A stretch of 64,000 nt of DNA from an uncultured Clostridia bacterium (GTDB lineage: Bacteria > Bacillota > Clostridia > Peptostreptococcales > Anaerovoracaceae): assembly GCA_934271235.1 (NCBI GenBank), contig CAKQQT010000017.1, positions 7,051 to 71,050 of the forward strand, given 5' to 3'. The notes under the pieces were generated by a model. It saw only the letters and a program-made list of their open reading frames with translations, was not told the DNA's origin and ran no database searches. Shown here in pieces: positions 43,601-50,733 of this stretch (position 1 is its first letter; each line of letters starts with the position of its first letter). The position numbers and the translations under genes were made by a program.

Positions 43601-44618
43601 CGGAGTCTCTGCGATCGCAGGCGAGATCCTCCGGACACGCGGCAGCAAGACTGTGGCTGAAACGGTTACGGATGAGATTTTCCTGCTTGCAGGTGACCGA
43701 ATCGCGCTGCAGTCCACAAGTGGTGCAAATATCGTGCTGATGCTGGACGCAGACGGAAGCTTGAAAACAAGGATCTGTGATACGCTGGCGGGCAAGCTGG
43801 AAGAAACGGAAACCGTCAAAGCAGTGCTGGATGGTGTGGATAAAACCGCCGATGTGATCTTTGCAAAGTCGGTAACGCTTGCACGTCAGGATCATGCAGC
43901 CAAAATCCTGCAGGTTCAGATCAACACCTTGGATAATTTAACGGCGTCCGGAATCCAAAATGATGCCGTCAAACCGGATACGCCAAGCACACCGGAGACG
44001 CCGCGTGCGGACAGACCGGAAATCCGGACCCTTGCACAAGACAGCAAAACCAAGGATCACGATGCAGCCGCAGGAAAACATACGACCATCTGGGACAACG
44101 TCTTTTTATATCATGTTCCGACCAAGCAGAAACTGCGCCTCGTAGGAACCATTATGGTGAAGTCCACCGGAAAGCCATTGGTACTTGACGGGAAAACCGT
44201 AATGGAAACGCTGGACTTTGAGACCGAAAAAGCGGATACCACGATCAAGATGGCATTTTCTTTCGATGCGACCGGGCTTGCAGGAGACGACATTGTCGTA
44301 TTTGAAACGTTATATAAAGTCACTTTAGATCAAGACGGGACCGAAACGCTGGAAGAAGTCGCAAAACATGAGGACCTGACGGACGAGGGCCAGACAATCC
44401 ATTTTAACCCGGAAGAACCGGAAGAGCCGGACACGCCGGACGAGCCGGAAAACCCAAAACCGGATGAACCGCAAAATCCATCCGAAGTACCAAAAACCGG
44501 AGATGCCGCAAATACCGCACGGTATCTTCTGCTGGCTTTGCTGGCGCTGACCATACTCACCTGCGCAGCATACCGCCGCTATCTATCAGAGGAGGAACAA
44601 AAATATGATGAACTATAA
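37629..44618 (+). CDS. Giant LPxTG-type surface adhesin with thioester and Cna-B (SpaA-like) domains
   Basis: A 2329-residue exported protein. The signal peptide occupies residues 1-33. A probable thioester domain has Cys100 in AYCVEHG and Gln191 in ATRQLV, the pair that forms the internal thioester in Gram-positive adhesins. SpaA/Cna-B-type strands with the pattern P-x-G-x-Y-x3-E recur near residues 703, 825, 1630 and 1747. A Ca-binding-like DKDGDGIID loop lies near 1255. A Pro/Glu-rich wall segment precedes the sortase motif VPKTG (2287-2291), a hydrophobic helix and a charged tail. It is cargo of the element and probably mediates attachment to host or partner cells. Confidence 0.88.
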   Translation: MKLRKTRKKLSVLLLALVMIFTMMPVTTMTAEATSAVTGTFGFGGTLSDAYGNDYRFSGSEATFMQIYFVDYKVQDFTKGNCLELANVRSYRVNGQVAYCVEHGVDITPGIKLTARNLDQSYLEKIYRDRHLTYILDNISLCLLYGRQEESRITDLLDSPDKGGFGFRNSKYYGKNAQKYNLNDWEAATRQLVHESQQRFRDRNFQKLQNGLEYTNGLRKADGTRYPGNGKKIRESHYLNPLKGKGAEDIYNYMVYLIKNHRNISTKIAAASETKPKEVALTLAAGTKDTWRSQKFIVSENDIADLKVELNGKLASNIRLKTGQDGNNWYYQYEVKGTPKNGKVYAVKRDLPALRDMPDDMLIWECKDGNGGHVQALATGAADPIARFVTFTTKEAPEEPDEGNDRPEPEYFPPFNIPIEKEDRNAGWDGDKHTGMGDASLGASYTLERQLNGGEWEIIDRLTLDDFGTEQTFTDQPWKTAEDLTLTESGSYTHTITSGDPPKESVHCTVAPTKAEWTGSVRYRVTETRPDGRFLAPDNGIREYEASYSAVTNDRRTCVDLSENWSEIEYDIQFRVTNGDNSSNSGNGTGTITELDPSLSYGLQTYCNDCYRGKFTLSKSLENEDVFSEDKGGMAGGQKDSQKSFWKIRLESGGWENHPYLSFVREADEKSGTAVYRVVRDTSGTDNASEAMQIGTNGDLYVYDIPYGSYIVEEYAADDESYLKEQFSLVIGEHQGSYTPSEENDNRYDYNIRDKVKTNRIKVIKTNAETGKQVRAQGTKFYVRYMGNPLKTDPTSSKNYGRLLPNAEDITADGPYTFEADENGEITIPYELEFGTYRLEEWLLSDGYFVGEYHGGGAAGNHDYGTVEEGQRKALSGHTYEDLVGVYDDTGNPVKYRDKDSYKLNEVFNFYTFQVEKQETHIDGNFGQKVDKDGQITEADPAYDPDHYPYLSYYQAVGMANNMVKGKISIEKKGETLQGFQTEVKEGRTVFTPIYAAVDGLKGAIYQIYAAVDTWLNDGSDGPAIYDSQTEKELTIPKTKSTHANHLWEDIKSALSKFFTGSGDVYETGELLHPSGAKLWYLKDRGAKEDGRYTRVYVSPEQKDTNYAYSYESTTDGLKVRYDVLVTMNYQADGTAVTEVEAAKITSVENGYAVSIPVTLPNGSVGEQILDPIENYLTKDDPLDTGTASSLSVSEKRYTYESLGGEDVDLDGNQIDLSAIGVQAYAEKDYDFYRLTAADVGVEERTLQEAEDKDGDGIIDETKGDIPEVKETKTRYEWENGAELVSRAKGDRAVLKIGSDFAVQTIGYYQGGVFVSEESMVRSDRQGNPLKSYTIPESWQEVPFTGSPDETTHHILICKGEGAETVYQILLADGSWQLCDENGNFQKMTVQQYKVRYEQAAGDTQGFSFSWDGFMVTSKASPEDQNVVTTITKPQTSIQPTIEVGAGYTYEESGNTITFTGQQPTSPLYFLSEDGIRTEMFYSGKTVKTILTLPQSAVDKNGPSIVPTLHVKEDGKDHIIDWYSALTPDQAETGGVPIPGVKWQAARLESGKTGEAERYRIEIISNRNADDPLEITFADGYTMTIFADTAESTNGVGVLVLDNVYKTNRASLGQLVDTIITDENGKAVSKLLPLGKYIVKEIQAPSGYVTDDQSYEVELAYEDQFTPVIWQNLNLKNDAFPVEIDLTKVFETAYASGNYQPSGGARFGLYHADALESAGNDEKLKTKIEKDTLLDVLTVQENGKAKSKIKLPYGTYYVKELAAKSGYLLHDLPFYFEIGEDDAATSQPCEFGFGEDGSIEASDGVAGKIVLNRYGEAMILIEAQVRYPMPDLTMDDTVYDLCEDRSEAGLRIIAGKAVSKAEVTVRDGEERNLILPNGKTLKVKVTGNTYTYTYDGSERQFVPTVSYTGYAGTYETVFEAAKGEDLRTKTQSGTVCEAGESPNRAIFTVTHTPVTKEVPADRDTVKTVGVLDQNGSQTYQHTAAVRYQTADGVSAIAGEILRTRGSKTVAETVTDEIFLLAGDRIALQSTSGANIVLMLDADGSLKTRICDTLAGKLEETETVKAVLDGVDKTADVIFAKSVTLARQDHAAKILQVQINTLDNLTASGIQNDAVKPDTPSTPETPRADRPEIRTLAQDSKTKDHDAAAGKHTTIWDNVFLYHVPTKQKLRLVGTIMVKSTGKPLVLDGKTVMETLDFETEKADTTIKMAFSFDATGLAGDDIVVFETLYKVTLDQDGTETLEEVAKHEDLTDEGQTIHFNPEEPEEPDTPDEPENPKPDEPQNPSEVPKTGDAANTARYLLLALLALTILTCAAYRRYLSEEEQKYDEL

Positions 44619-45579
44619 AGAATTCTGCAACTATCTTGAGCACCACGTCGCAGACTATTTTCCAAAGGGATCCGGCAAGTATCAGCTGGAAATCCACCAT
44701 GTTGTGAAAAACAACGGGTCGGCAAAAACGGGTATTTCAATTCGCCAGGATGGCATGGACGCAGCGCCGATGCTTTACGCAGAGGACCTTTACGAAGACT
44801 ATATGCGGGGCTTAGCTTTGGAAGACATGCTTGAGAAAATGTTTCAGGCGCTTTTCCATGCGCAGCAGCTGCCTCCAAGCATGCCGAACCTGAAGAATTT
44901 CGAAGAAGTAAAAGACAAAATCGGATTTGGACTGATCAACTATGATCTAAATAAAGAAAACCTACAGGATTGTGTATGGACGCCGATTGAAAACCTTGCA
45001 AAAACCTACAAAGTGTTTTTTGAAAATGAAGAGCATATGTATGCTGCTTCGATTCCCAAAAAACTGTTTCAGGGCTGGGGGATCAGTCTGAATGAACTGG
45101 ACCGGCTTGCAGTGGTGAACATGGAACGGGAGTTTCCGCCGGTCTTGCTGGACTTTATAGAAGTCGATGGAAATGGAGGCAGTCTGGCATCCGAACCAAA
45201 AAATCTTTTGCAAGATAACCCTTGGCGGCGGAAGCACAAAGAACCTATTTTTGTATTGACCAATCTGACAAAGAGCATGGGAGCTGGCGCCATGTTATAT
45301 CCGGGGGTTCTGGAAAACATCAGTGAGATGGTGGGGGATGATCTGATGCTTATTCCGAGTTCTACGGATGAGCTGTTTGTGCTTTCCAGATCCGCAGGGA
45401 TTCCCCCAAAGGAGATCGGGATCGTGCTTCGAGCGATCAATAAGACCCTGCCCAAAGAGAACGTTTTATCCGATCGCATCTATGAGTTTCGCTATGCAGA
45501 GTCTAAGGTACAAGAAATCCCGGAGTCCGCTCCGCCGATAAAAATGCAAAAAAGAGAAAAGGACAGAGGTGCAAGATGA
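44605..45579 (+). CDS. DUF5688 family protein
   Basis: A 324-residue protein that matches the family common in clostridial ICEs; the opening and the segments DLYEDYMRGLALEDML and LTNLTKSMGAGAMLYP are typical. Function unknown. The start overlaps the adhesin gene by 14 bases after GAGGAGG. The stop overlaps the next start. Confidence 0.85.
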   Translation: MMNYKEFCNYLEHHVADYFPKGSGKYQLEIHHVVKNNGSAKTGISIRQDGMDAAPMLYAEDLYEDYMRGLALEDMLEKMFQALFHAQQLPPSMPNLKNFEEVKDKIGFGLINYDLNKENLQDCVWTPIENLAKTYKVFFENEEHMYAASIPKKLFQGWGISLNELDRLAVVNMEREFPPVLLDFIEVDGNGGSLASEPKNLLQDNPWRRKHKEPIFVLTNLTKSMGAGAMLYPGVLENISEMVGDDLMLIPSSTDELFVLSRSAGIPPKEIGIVLRAINKTLPKENVLSDRIYEFRYAESKVQEIPESAPPIKMQKREKDRGAR

Positions 45580-46001
45580 GCAAGGAAGAACGCATAAAAG
45601 CAGTATTTATTCAACCCGGAGAAAAACCAAAAATTGTTGAAATAGAGAATTCGCTAAAAGGCTTTTATTATCTTGTGGGAGATCCGATTCAGGTAGTATA
45701 TCCTTTTGAAGATGATGCGGTTCTTATTTGCAATGATGAAGGCAAGCTGAATGGATTGCCTTTGAACCGCGCAATTTTAGACCGAAACGGAAAAGTAAGT
45801 GATATTATTGCCGGAAACATGATAATCTGCAGAGCGCCAATCGGGAGCGAGGACTTTGCGAGCCTAACACCGGCGCAAGCGAGAAAATATTCTGATAGAT
45901 TCCGCAGACCGGAAATCTTTATGAAAACACCGGATGGAATTATGGTAACAAGATTGAATCTTGTTACCCTTACGAAAAAGGACAAAGAGATAGAGCGGTA
46001 A
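45576..46001 (+). CDS. DUF3846 family protein
   Basis: A 141-residue protein with DUF3846 features: GFYYLVGDPIQVVYPF, LNGLPLNRAI and GNMIICRAP. Function unknown, but it is a usual gene of these elements. It overlaps DUF5688 by ATGA. After it the composition drops sharply in GC at the first cargo cassette. Confidence 0.85.
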   Translation: MSKEERIKAVFIQPGEKPKIVEIENSLKGFYYLVGDPIQVVYPFEDDAVLICNDEGKLNGLPLNRAILDRNGKVSDIIAGNMIICRAPIGSEDFASLTPAQARKYSDRFRRPEIFMKTPDGIMVTRLNLVTLTKKDKEIER

Positions 46002-46013
46002 ACTGCAGGTGGC

Positions 46014-46115
46014 GGCACAGGCCGCTCTGTCTTAGCAAGCAGACCCTTTCTACTCCTGCTGCGAGTAGAAAGGGAGATGCTCAGGGGGATGCCCCCTGCC
46101 CCCCTACAGACAAGA
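46014..46115. other. Candidate origin of transfer (oriT) region
   Basis: A cluster of inverted repeats: GTCT/AGAC around TAGCAAGC, an 11-base hairpin CCCTTTCTACT/AGTAGAAAGGG at 46044-46074, and CAGGGGG/CCCCCTG at 46082-46098, then a C tract. It is non-coding backbone that would lie directly upstream of mobC and the relaxase gene if the 4-kb cassette were removed. No nic site was identified. Confidence 0.4.
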
Positions 46116-46130
46116 GGACTTCCGTCTCCG

Positions 46131-46159
46131 TTGTGTTTTCACTTCTTGTATGATATAAT
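46131..46159 (+). promoter_or_regulatory. Sigma-A-type promoter of the STAND-like cassette
   Basis: TTGTGT, a 17-base spacer and a perfect TATAAT, 22 bases before the small gene's ATG. Confidence 0.65.
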
Positions 46160-46181
46160 TTGAGATAAAAGAGAGTAATAA

Positions 46182-46364
46182 ATGGAATGTGCGGAAGCTA
46201 TAATTATGTGTACAATCATTTCCATCGTGGTAAATGTCATTGATTCTTTAATAGGCTTTTTTCATGGGAACAGGAATGATGAAGCTATGGGTGTGAAAAC
46301 ACTGCTTGCAATGATTGTAGGTTTTGCTTGTAATATTCAGATTATTGGAAATAAGAAACGGTAA
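46182..46364 (+). CDS. Small membrane protein of the STAND-like cassette
   Basis: A 60-residue protein with two hydrophobic segments (about residues 5-27 and 41-55) separated by a polar loop rich in Gly, Asn and Asp, and a basic tail. The binding site AGAGAG is weak. A strong promoter lies just upstream and the large STAND-like gene begins 72 bases downstream. AT-rich like that gene. No family recognised; a membrane effector or anchor is one possibility. Confidence 0.5.
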   Translation: MECAEAIIMCTIISIVVNVIDSLIGFFHGNRNDEAMGVKTLLAMIVGFACNIQIIGNKKR

Positions 46365-46436
46365 TACAATTTTCAATTTGTAAGAGATATAAACTTTCGC
46401 TTATTTATAAACTGTTATTCGGAGAGTGATAAATAT

Positions 46437-49400
46437 ATGCTTGAAATGTTGCTAGGGGCAATTACAGCCTTGGGAACTGCTGGGGCACAGAATGTTCTTA
46501 CTTCAGCTGGAGAAAGTGCAGTAAAGCACTTTAAAGATTCTCATGCTTGGAAAAAACTAATTGTTGGTACAGGGGATTTTTTTATTAAAAATGAGAGGGA
46601 AGAGAACTCTTTTTTCGAAGATTTAGAACTTGTATTGTCAAAAGATAATTTATGCCAAATTGCTAAAGACCTTAAAACTGAAGATGGTTACTTATTAAAG
46701 CAAAGACTGTATAAATCGCTTATGCAACTGATGAATAAATACGAAATCCCGTATGAAGTTGCCGAATCTTATACTATGAGGATTATTTATGCTATACTTG
46801 AACAACTAAAATCTGTCGACCCAATAAAATATGAGCACTATTTCTTGCAAGAATGGCGAGAAGAACAGGAAAGAAATTTTCAGGAACTACAGAAAAGGTT
46901 AGAAAAGATGACTAATGACATTGCTATCTTTAGTCAGGAAGAGATGACAATTTTATCATCTGGACAAATGGATCTCAATCTCAGAAAGAGCACCCAGAAT
47001 CCCCAAATAGGAATAGAGTTCTTTACTGTGGATGATCAACGTTTTCAAGAAGAGTTTGAAGAACGGAGACATGAAGAATTGGTATATGTAAGGGGACGTA
47101 GTAGAGAAGAAACAATATACTGTATTCTAAATGAATTATGGAGACTAGATGAGAAACGGCCTATTTATGTGGTTAAGAGTTTGGATTCTTGGAATAAATT
47201 ACATATTTTGAAAAGTGATAATAATATTTATATTCCTTGGTTTTATGCAGATGAGATTATTGCAATAGAGAATAATACTAATATTTTTGTGCTAGAAGAG
47301 AATACGCCAGCTTTTAATAGAAATGTTATTGAAATGCGTCCTAGAACACGAAATACATTATTGAAATGTCTTAATGATGCAGGTATGGAATATGATAAAG
47401 CATATACACTTTTAAAAGATACCCACGGTTTGTATATCCCAATGAAAAAGAAACTGTTTAGGGGAGAGTGCTTAAAATTACCTGCTTGGCTTGGGAAAAT
47501 TGGTGATAGGGTAAAAAAGATTTGCTTGCTTATAGGAGGTTGGGAGGAGACAGATGGAGATAAGCTTATCATAGAATCTTTATATGGGGATACATATGAA
47601 CATTTTCTGGAAACAGTCCTTCCATTTACAAAGGGAGAGGAGCCGTTTCTATGTGTAATCAAACATAATGGAATGGTAGCTTATTGCTTGGCTAGTACTG
47701 AAAATACATGGAGCTATTTAGACGTTTCTATGAATGAAAAGATATGGGAGCTATTTATAGAAGCAGTTCTTGAGGTGTTCAATGAATCAGAGAATCTATT
47801 TACCTACGATAGTCGTGAAAAACTGATGGCACAATTTAAAGGAGAGAGACTTTTTTGGTCTGAAACATTACGAAAGGGGATGTTAAAGACTTTAATGATG
47901 AAAGGTGCCTATGAAAAAGATTGCGACACACAACTTGTTTTAGATAGACTAGTCGAACAAATTTTTGGATGTGTAAAGAATGAAAAGCAATGGATATATA
48001 TATCCGAGTTTTGGCTTGAATTATGTGAAATCGCACCTACGGTGGTTTTAGAAAGGTTGCATAAGGAAATTGAAGAAGATACTGGTTTGTTGGAATTGTT
48101 CCAGAATCAGACAAGCGATTTTATTTTTGGTAGAAATGCATACATAAATATCTTATGGGGTATTGAGCAGTTTCTTGTCCAGAAAGATTATTTCTGGATG
48201 GCTTTTAGATGGCTGTTAAAATTGGATTCTATGGGGTATGAGTTTAAGTCTAATTCTCCGAAAGATATATTATCAAAAGTTTTTTGTACATGGTTAAATT
48301 TTTCCACGCTTCAAACCGCAAAAGAAAAAATAATAGCTGCGAAAAAAACATTTGAATTGGATTATTGTAATGCATGGTATCATTTGTATGCTGCAATTGA
48401 TAATAAAGGAAGAAGCATGATTGGGGAATTGTATTACCCTAAATATAGAGAGCATGAGATATTGAGAACCACTACCATGGGAGAGATGCGGGATACCTAT
48501 TTAGGATATCTAGATCTTCTTATTAAACATATGGATTTTTCAGTCGAGCATTGGGAAAAAATGCTTCACCTTTCAACAGAACTCCCCGAAGATTTGAAAG
48601 ATGATGTTTTTGATCAACTTTTGTATGAAATCCATCAAATGTCAGATGATGAAGTGATGATTATTAAAAATTCTTTACGCTCTTTGATTTACAGGCATAG
48701 TTATTTCTCTTCTTCATCTTGGACCATGTCTAAGGACAAAGTATGTGAATATGAAGAGTTGCTAAATAGAATTCATATCAACACTCCAGAATATGAATAC
48801 AGTTATCTGTTTTTAAGAAATGGAGATTATCCTCTTTTGCATCCAGTTCCATATGATAAAGAAGGGGAAAGAGAAGATAATGAGAATGCTACACAGGAGG
48901 TAATTCAAGAAAAACTTAAAGAATTTCAAGATAATGGTTATAGCATTGCTATTCTGGCGAAAATATGTGCACGTGAACCGTACAATACTTTAGGTACTTC
49001 TCTTGCAAAGTATTGGAACGATGGTAAATGGAATTTTAACACATTTAAAGAATTACTAACCGTTCAAGAATCTGGAGCCATTGCTATTGACTATTTAGCA
49101 GGAACTGAATGCGGAGGTGAATTATCATATTCTAATATAATTGCGGAATTATCCAATTTAGGATGTTCAGATGAATTATTGGCTAAGATTTATAGAGTAG
49201 AAGCAACAAAAACAAAAGAAGTTCCGATTGTGACAAATTCACCCGAGTCTATTAAAAAAGAGTTCTGGAAAGCATGCATTTTTTGTGAAGAATGTAATTT
49301 TTTTTGGGCGATAGAAGAATGTAAGAAATATGCTGTTCTTGACGTCTATCTAGATCAACTTCACCAAATTCATTATAGAAAATCGTTGGCTGCCGAAGTG

Positions 49401-50162
49401 ATTTTTGCATGTCTTGAGAATATTGAAGAAATGCCACGTTCTCTGGGAAATCAGATGACTGGTTACCACGTTGAACAGTTGCTAAGTGTGTTACAAGAGG
49501 CTTATATGGACAAGCCTAATAAATGTATGAGAATTGCTCACCTAGAAATTTTGTTCATGAATTTACTTGATTGGAAAAATATGAAGTGTTTCCGTCATAT
49601 TATCAAACAATCGCCAGAACTCATGGCCCAGATTGTATCTGTTGTATTTAAGCATGACCATGGAAAATCGGAAAAGTTGGCAATTGATGAAGCATATGTC
49701 CAAAATATGTACACGATTTATGATAAGGCACAATTTTGCCCAGCAGAAAGGGAAGGAGAAGTTCCCGAAGATCAATTAGAACAATGGGTTGTAAAATATA
49801 GAGATTTATTAATACAAAATGATCAGGAGAGTATGATTGGTATCACTCTAGGACGATTGTTTTCATTTGCTCCTATTGGGGATGATGGACATGAACCTTG
49901 CGATTCTGTTAGAAAAATGATAGAAAAGTTTGGCGACGAAAAAATGATAAGTCATTATCAGACGGCTGTATATAATCGTCGTGGTGTTTATAGTCCATCT
50001 GCGGGGAGAGAAGAACTAAGGATAGCCGAGGAATTCAAAGCTAATGCTAAGTATTTAGAGCCGCATTACCCGAAGACAGCAAAGATTTTTTATGGGTTAT
50101 ATGAAACTTATAAACAATTATCTGAGACAGAAAGGAAGGAGGCTGAATATGGATGGCATTAG
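46437..50162 (+). CDS. Giant STAND/NACHT-like protein with degenerate P-loop, putative defence protein
   Basis: A 1241-residue, strongly AT-rich gene. Residues 1-30 are small and hydrophobic. An alpha-helical N-domain runs to about 165. A nucleotide-binding-like core follows: the position of a Walker A loop reads VYVRGRSREETIY (217-229), with no GKT/GKS. The later strands NNTNIFVLEEN and the segment LKDTHGLYIP follow the usual order of a STAND NTPase. From about 420 to the end it is all helical, as in repeat-type sensor domains. GGAGAG precedes the start. It is probably an anti-phage or anti-element sensor, but this is inference; no catalytic effector domain was recognised. Confidence 0.65.
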   Translation: MLEMLLGAITALGTAGAQNVLTSAGESAVKHFKDSHAWKKLIVGTGDFFIKNEREENSFFEDLELVLSKDNLCQIAKDLKTEDGYLLKQRLYKSLMQLMNKYEIPYEVAESYTMRIIYAILEQLKSVDPIKYEHYFLQEWREEQERNFQELQKRLEKMTNDIAIFSQEEMTILSSGQMDLNLRKSTQNPQIGIEFFTVDDQRFQEEFEERRHEELVYVRGRSREETIYCILNELWRLDEKRPIYVVKSLDSWNKLHILKSDNNIYIPWFYADEIIAIENNTNIFVLEENTPAFNRNVIEMRPRTRNTLLKCLNDAGMEYDKAYTLLKDTHGLYIPMKKKLFRGECLKLPAWLGKIGDRVKKICLLIGGWEETDGDKLIIESLYGDTYEHFLETVLPFTKGEEPFLCVIKHNGMVAYCLASTENTWSYLDVSMNEKIWELFIEAVLEVFNESENLFTYDSREKLMAQFKGERLFWSETLRKGMLKTLMMKGAYEKDCDTQLVLDRLVEQIFGCVKNEKQWIYISEFWLELCEIAPTVVLERLHKEIEEDTGLLELFQNQTSDFIFGRNAYINILWGIEQFLVQKDYFWMAFRWLLKLDSMGYEFKSNSPKDILSKVFCTWLNFSTLQTAKEKIIAAKKTFELDYCNAWYHLYAAIDNKGRSMIGELYYPKYREHEILRTTTMGEMRDTYLGYLDLLIKHMDFSVEHWEKMLHLSTELPEDLKDDVFDQLLYEIHQMSDDEVMIIKNSLRSLIYRHSYFSSSSWTMSKDKVCEYEELLNRIHINTPEYEYSYLFLRNGDYPLLHPVPYDKEGEREDNENATQEVIQEKLKEFQDNGYSIAILAKICAREPYNTLGTSLAKYWNDGKWNFNTFKELLTVQESGAIAIDYLAGTECGGELSYSNIIAELSNLGCSDELLAKIYRVEATKTKEVPIVTNSPESIKKEFWKACIFCEECNFFWAIEECKKYAVLDVYLDQLHQIHYRKSLAAEVIFACLENIEEMPRSLGNQMTGYHVEQLLSVLQEAYMDKPNKCMRIAHLEILFMNLLDWKNMKCFRHIIKQSPELMAQIVSVVFKHDHGKSEKLAIDEAYVQNMYTIYDKAQFCPAEREGEVPEDQLEQWVVKYRDLLIQNDQESMIGITLGRLFSFAPIGDDGHEPCDSVRKMIEKFGDEKMISHYQTAVYNRRGVYSPSAGREELRIAEEFKANAKYLEPHYPKTAKIFYGLYETYKQLSETERKEAEYGWH

Positions 50163-50275
50163 CATCTATCCTGAATCTGAGGCGAAGGGTACTGAAAAAC
50201 ATGGTTAGTATCTTATGAAAAAAATCGGCAGTGGTGGAAGAGGAAAAAATTATTAGGTATATAAAGAAATTTATG
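50150..50275 (+). pseudogene. Possible remnant of a second cassette gene
   Basis: GGAAGGAGG followed at proper spacing by ATG at 50150, overlapping the giant gene, opens a frame of only 19 codons. The same frame continues past two stops with gene-like codons. This looks like the start of a decayed downstream partner rather than a working gene. Confidence 0.3.
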
Positions 50276-50351
50276 GAAAATGAATCTTTTAACATACTTG
50301 TCGTATATTTTTACGAACAAGTACAAAAAATGCACATTTGAAATAATAAAT

Positions 50352-50381
50352 ATGCAGCAGGCTAGATGGTCTGCTGTTTTA
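50352..50381 (+). terminator. Probable terminator at the right end of the STAND-like cassette
   Basis: CAGCAG/CTGCTG stem followed by TTTTAT, shortly before the mobC binding site. The 238 bases from 50163 to 50400 otherwise hold only the decayed frame above and AT-rich sequence. Confidence 0.5.
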
Positions 50382-50400
50382 TAATTTTTAGGAGGGAAAT

Positions 50401-50733
50401 ATGGTTCATGGTGTGAAGAAACAGATTTGGCTGACAAAAGAAGAAAATGAATTATTACAGGTTTTTTCCCAGAAGACTTGTTTGACGGAAGCTGATTATA
50501 TTCGCATGCTCCTTCGCAACAGGGTGCCAAAGGAAAAACCGAGTGCTGAGTTCTATGAAACAATGAATCAGCTCAGTCAATTTTCAGAACGGCTTCAGGC
50601 ATTTGCAATTCAGCTTAGGGAAACAGGTGCCTGTGATGAAGATGCTTTGCAGGATGAGATACTTCGTTGGCATGAGTTCCAGTTAGATATTGAGAAGCGT
50701 TTCCTGGCTCCGGAGGAAATGCCATGGCGGTAA
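50401..50733 (+). CDS. mobC: MobC-like relaxosome accessory protein
   Basis: A 110-residue protein with a ribbon-helix-helix N-terminus and the motif TEADYIRMLLRNR of MobC-type mobilisation proteins. It binds oriT and assists the relaxase, whose start overlaps its end by 10 bases. TAGGAGGG precedes the start. Confidence 0.85.
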   Translation: MVHGVKKQIWLTKEENELLQVFSQKTCLTEADYIRMLLRNRVPKEKPSAEFYETMNQLSQFSERLQAFAIQLRETGACDEDALQDEILRWHEFQLDIEKRFLAPEEMPWR

